From NCBI GenBank assembly GCA_030591405.1, contig JAUVBC010000175.1, forward strand, positions 1 through 5,469: 5,469 bases of DNA, in the 5' to 3' direction. A model generated the notes under the pieces. The model did no database searches, was not told the origin of the DNA, and worked only from the letters and a program-made list of their open reading frames with translations. Shown piece after piece: positions 5,336-5,469 of the stretch (position 1 is the stretch's first letter; each line of letters opens with the position of its first letter). Origin of the DNA: Candidatus Zixiibacteriota bacterium. Its GTDB lineage: Bacteria; Zixibacteria; MSB-5A5; GN15; PGXB01. The translations under genes were made by a program, and so were the position numbers.

Positions 5336-5469
5336 ATGTACTATGAACGATTTATAGCCGGCCGGTATCTTCGATCCGGTCGGTTTTTCACTTCGGTTTC
5401 GACCCTGATAACTATCTTTGGGGTGATGCTTGGGGTTGCTGTGGTCTGTTTTGTGATGTCGATGCACAA
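5336..5469 (+). CDS. LolC/LolE-type lipoprotein-releasing permease, N-terminus only
   Basis: Only the first 44 codons lie in the window; the gene runs off the right edge. The sequence MYYERFIAGRYLRSGRFFTS followed by a hydrophobic segment (about residues 22-41, ending VVCFVMSMH) matches the start of LolC/LolE proteins, whose family opening is a short FIAxRYLRS head and then the first membrane helix. These FtsX-fold permeases pair with the LolD ATPase in the inner membrane to release mature lipoproteins to the LolA carrier, which implies an outer membrane. The ATG at 5336 gives the usual head length; no good ribosome binding site precedes it, so coupling to lysS 20 nt upstream is possible. LolC and LolE cannot be told apart from this fragment, and a general MacB/FtsX-type permease is the alternative. 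Confidence 0.8.
   Translation, partial: MYYERFIAGRYLRSGRFFTSVSTLITIFGVMLGVAVVCFVMSMH

Noticed and set aside
5358..5365. CCGGCCGG palindrome
   Set aside because: It falls in the conserved AGR codons of the lolC-like start and is explained by coding sequence.

Overview
The window looks like a chromosomal segment of a Gram-negative bacterium of moderate-to-low GC, most plausibly from the FCB assemblage (Bacteroidetes-like lineages and uncultured relatives such as Zixibacteria). Two observations support this. The C-terminal neighbour is the start of a LolC/LolE-type lipoprotein-releasing permease, which implies an outer membrane. The lysyl-tRNA synthetase carries the motif-2 wording KDFRNEGMDRxHNPEF and the stretch LYLRIADELYLKRLIVGGFD, which I recall from Bacteroidetes/FCB enzymes. 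The placement is inference, not a database result.

Left part (1-1300). The window opens inside the last codons of a gene whose C-terminus resembles a tetratricopeptide (TPR) repeat (1-204). Facing it, only 18 nt away, is the end of a minus-strand gene (223-696) encoding an excisionase/MerR-like helix-turn-helix fused to a DUF2087 domain. Its 133-nt upstream region is very AT-rich. It holds a near-consensus sigma-70 promoter for the regulator, a second promoter pointing the other way, and a set of degenerate 10-bp direct repeats in register with the helix across the regulator's own promoter. The divergent plus-strand gene (830-1252) is a broken EamA/DMT-family transporter: the first half is well preserved, then the frame shifts and the second half is missing.

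Right part (1315-5469). Six plus-strand genes are packed with spacings of -7, -1, +4, +15 and +20 nt, so they form one probable operon. They are: a membrane-anchored or secreted ComEA-type helix-hairpin-helix protein; a PilM-like actin-fold protein with eroded nucleotide-binding motifs; rsmD (16S rRNA m2G966 methyltransferase); coaD (phosphopantetheine adenylyltransferase); lysS (class II lysyl-tRNA synthetase with an unusual repeated N-terminal extension); and the first 44 codons of a lolC-like gene. The operon mixes a DNA-uptake/pilus-flavoured pair with housekeeping functions in ribosome modification, coenzyme A synthesis, tRNA charging and lipoprotein export.

There is no tRNA, rRNA, CRISPR array, insertion sequence or strong intrinsic terminator that I can support. 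No gene-free stretch exceeds 300 nt. The most unusual items are the phased decamers at the HTH-DUF2087 promoter, the lone degenerate PilM-like protein, and the duplicated LysRS N-terminal tail. No clear new multi-gene system is evident.
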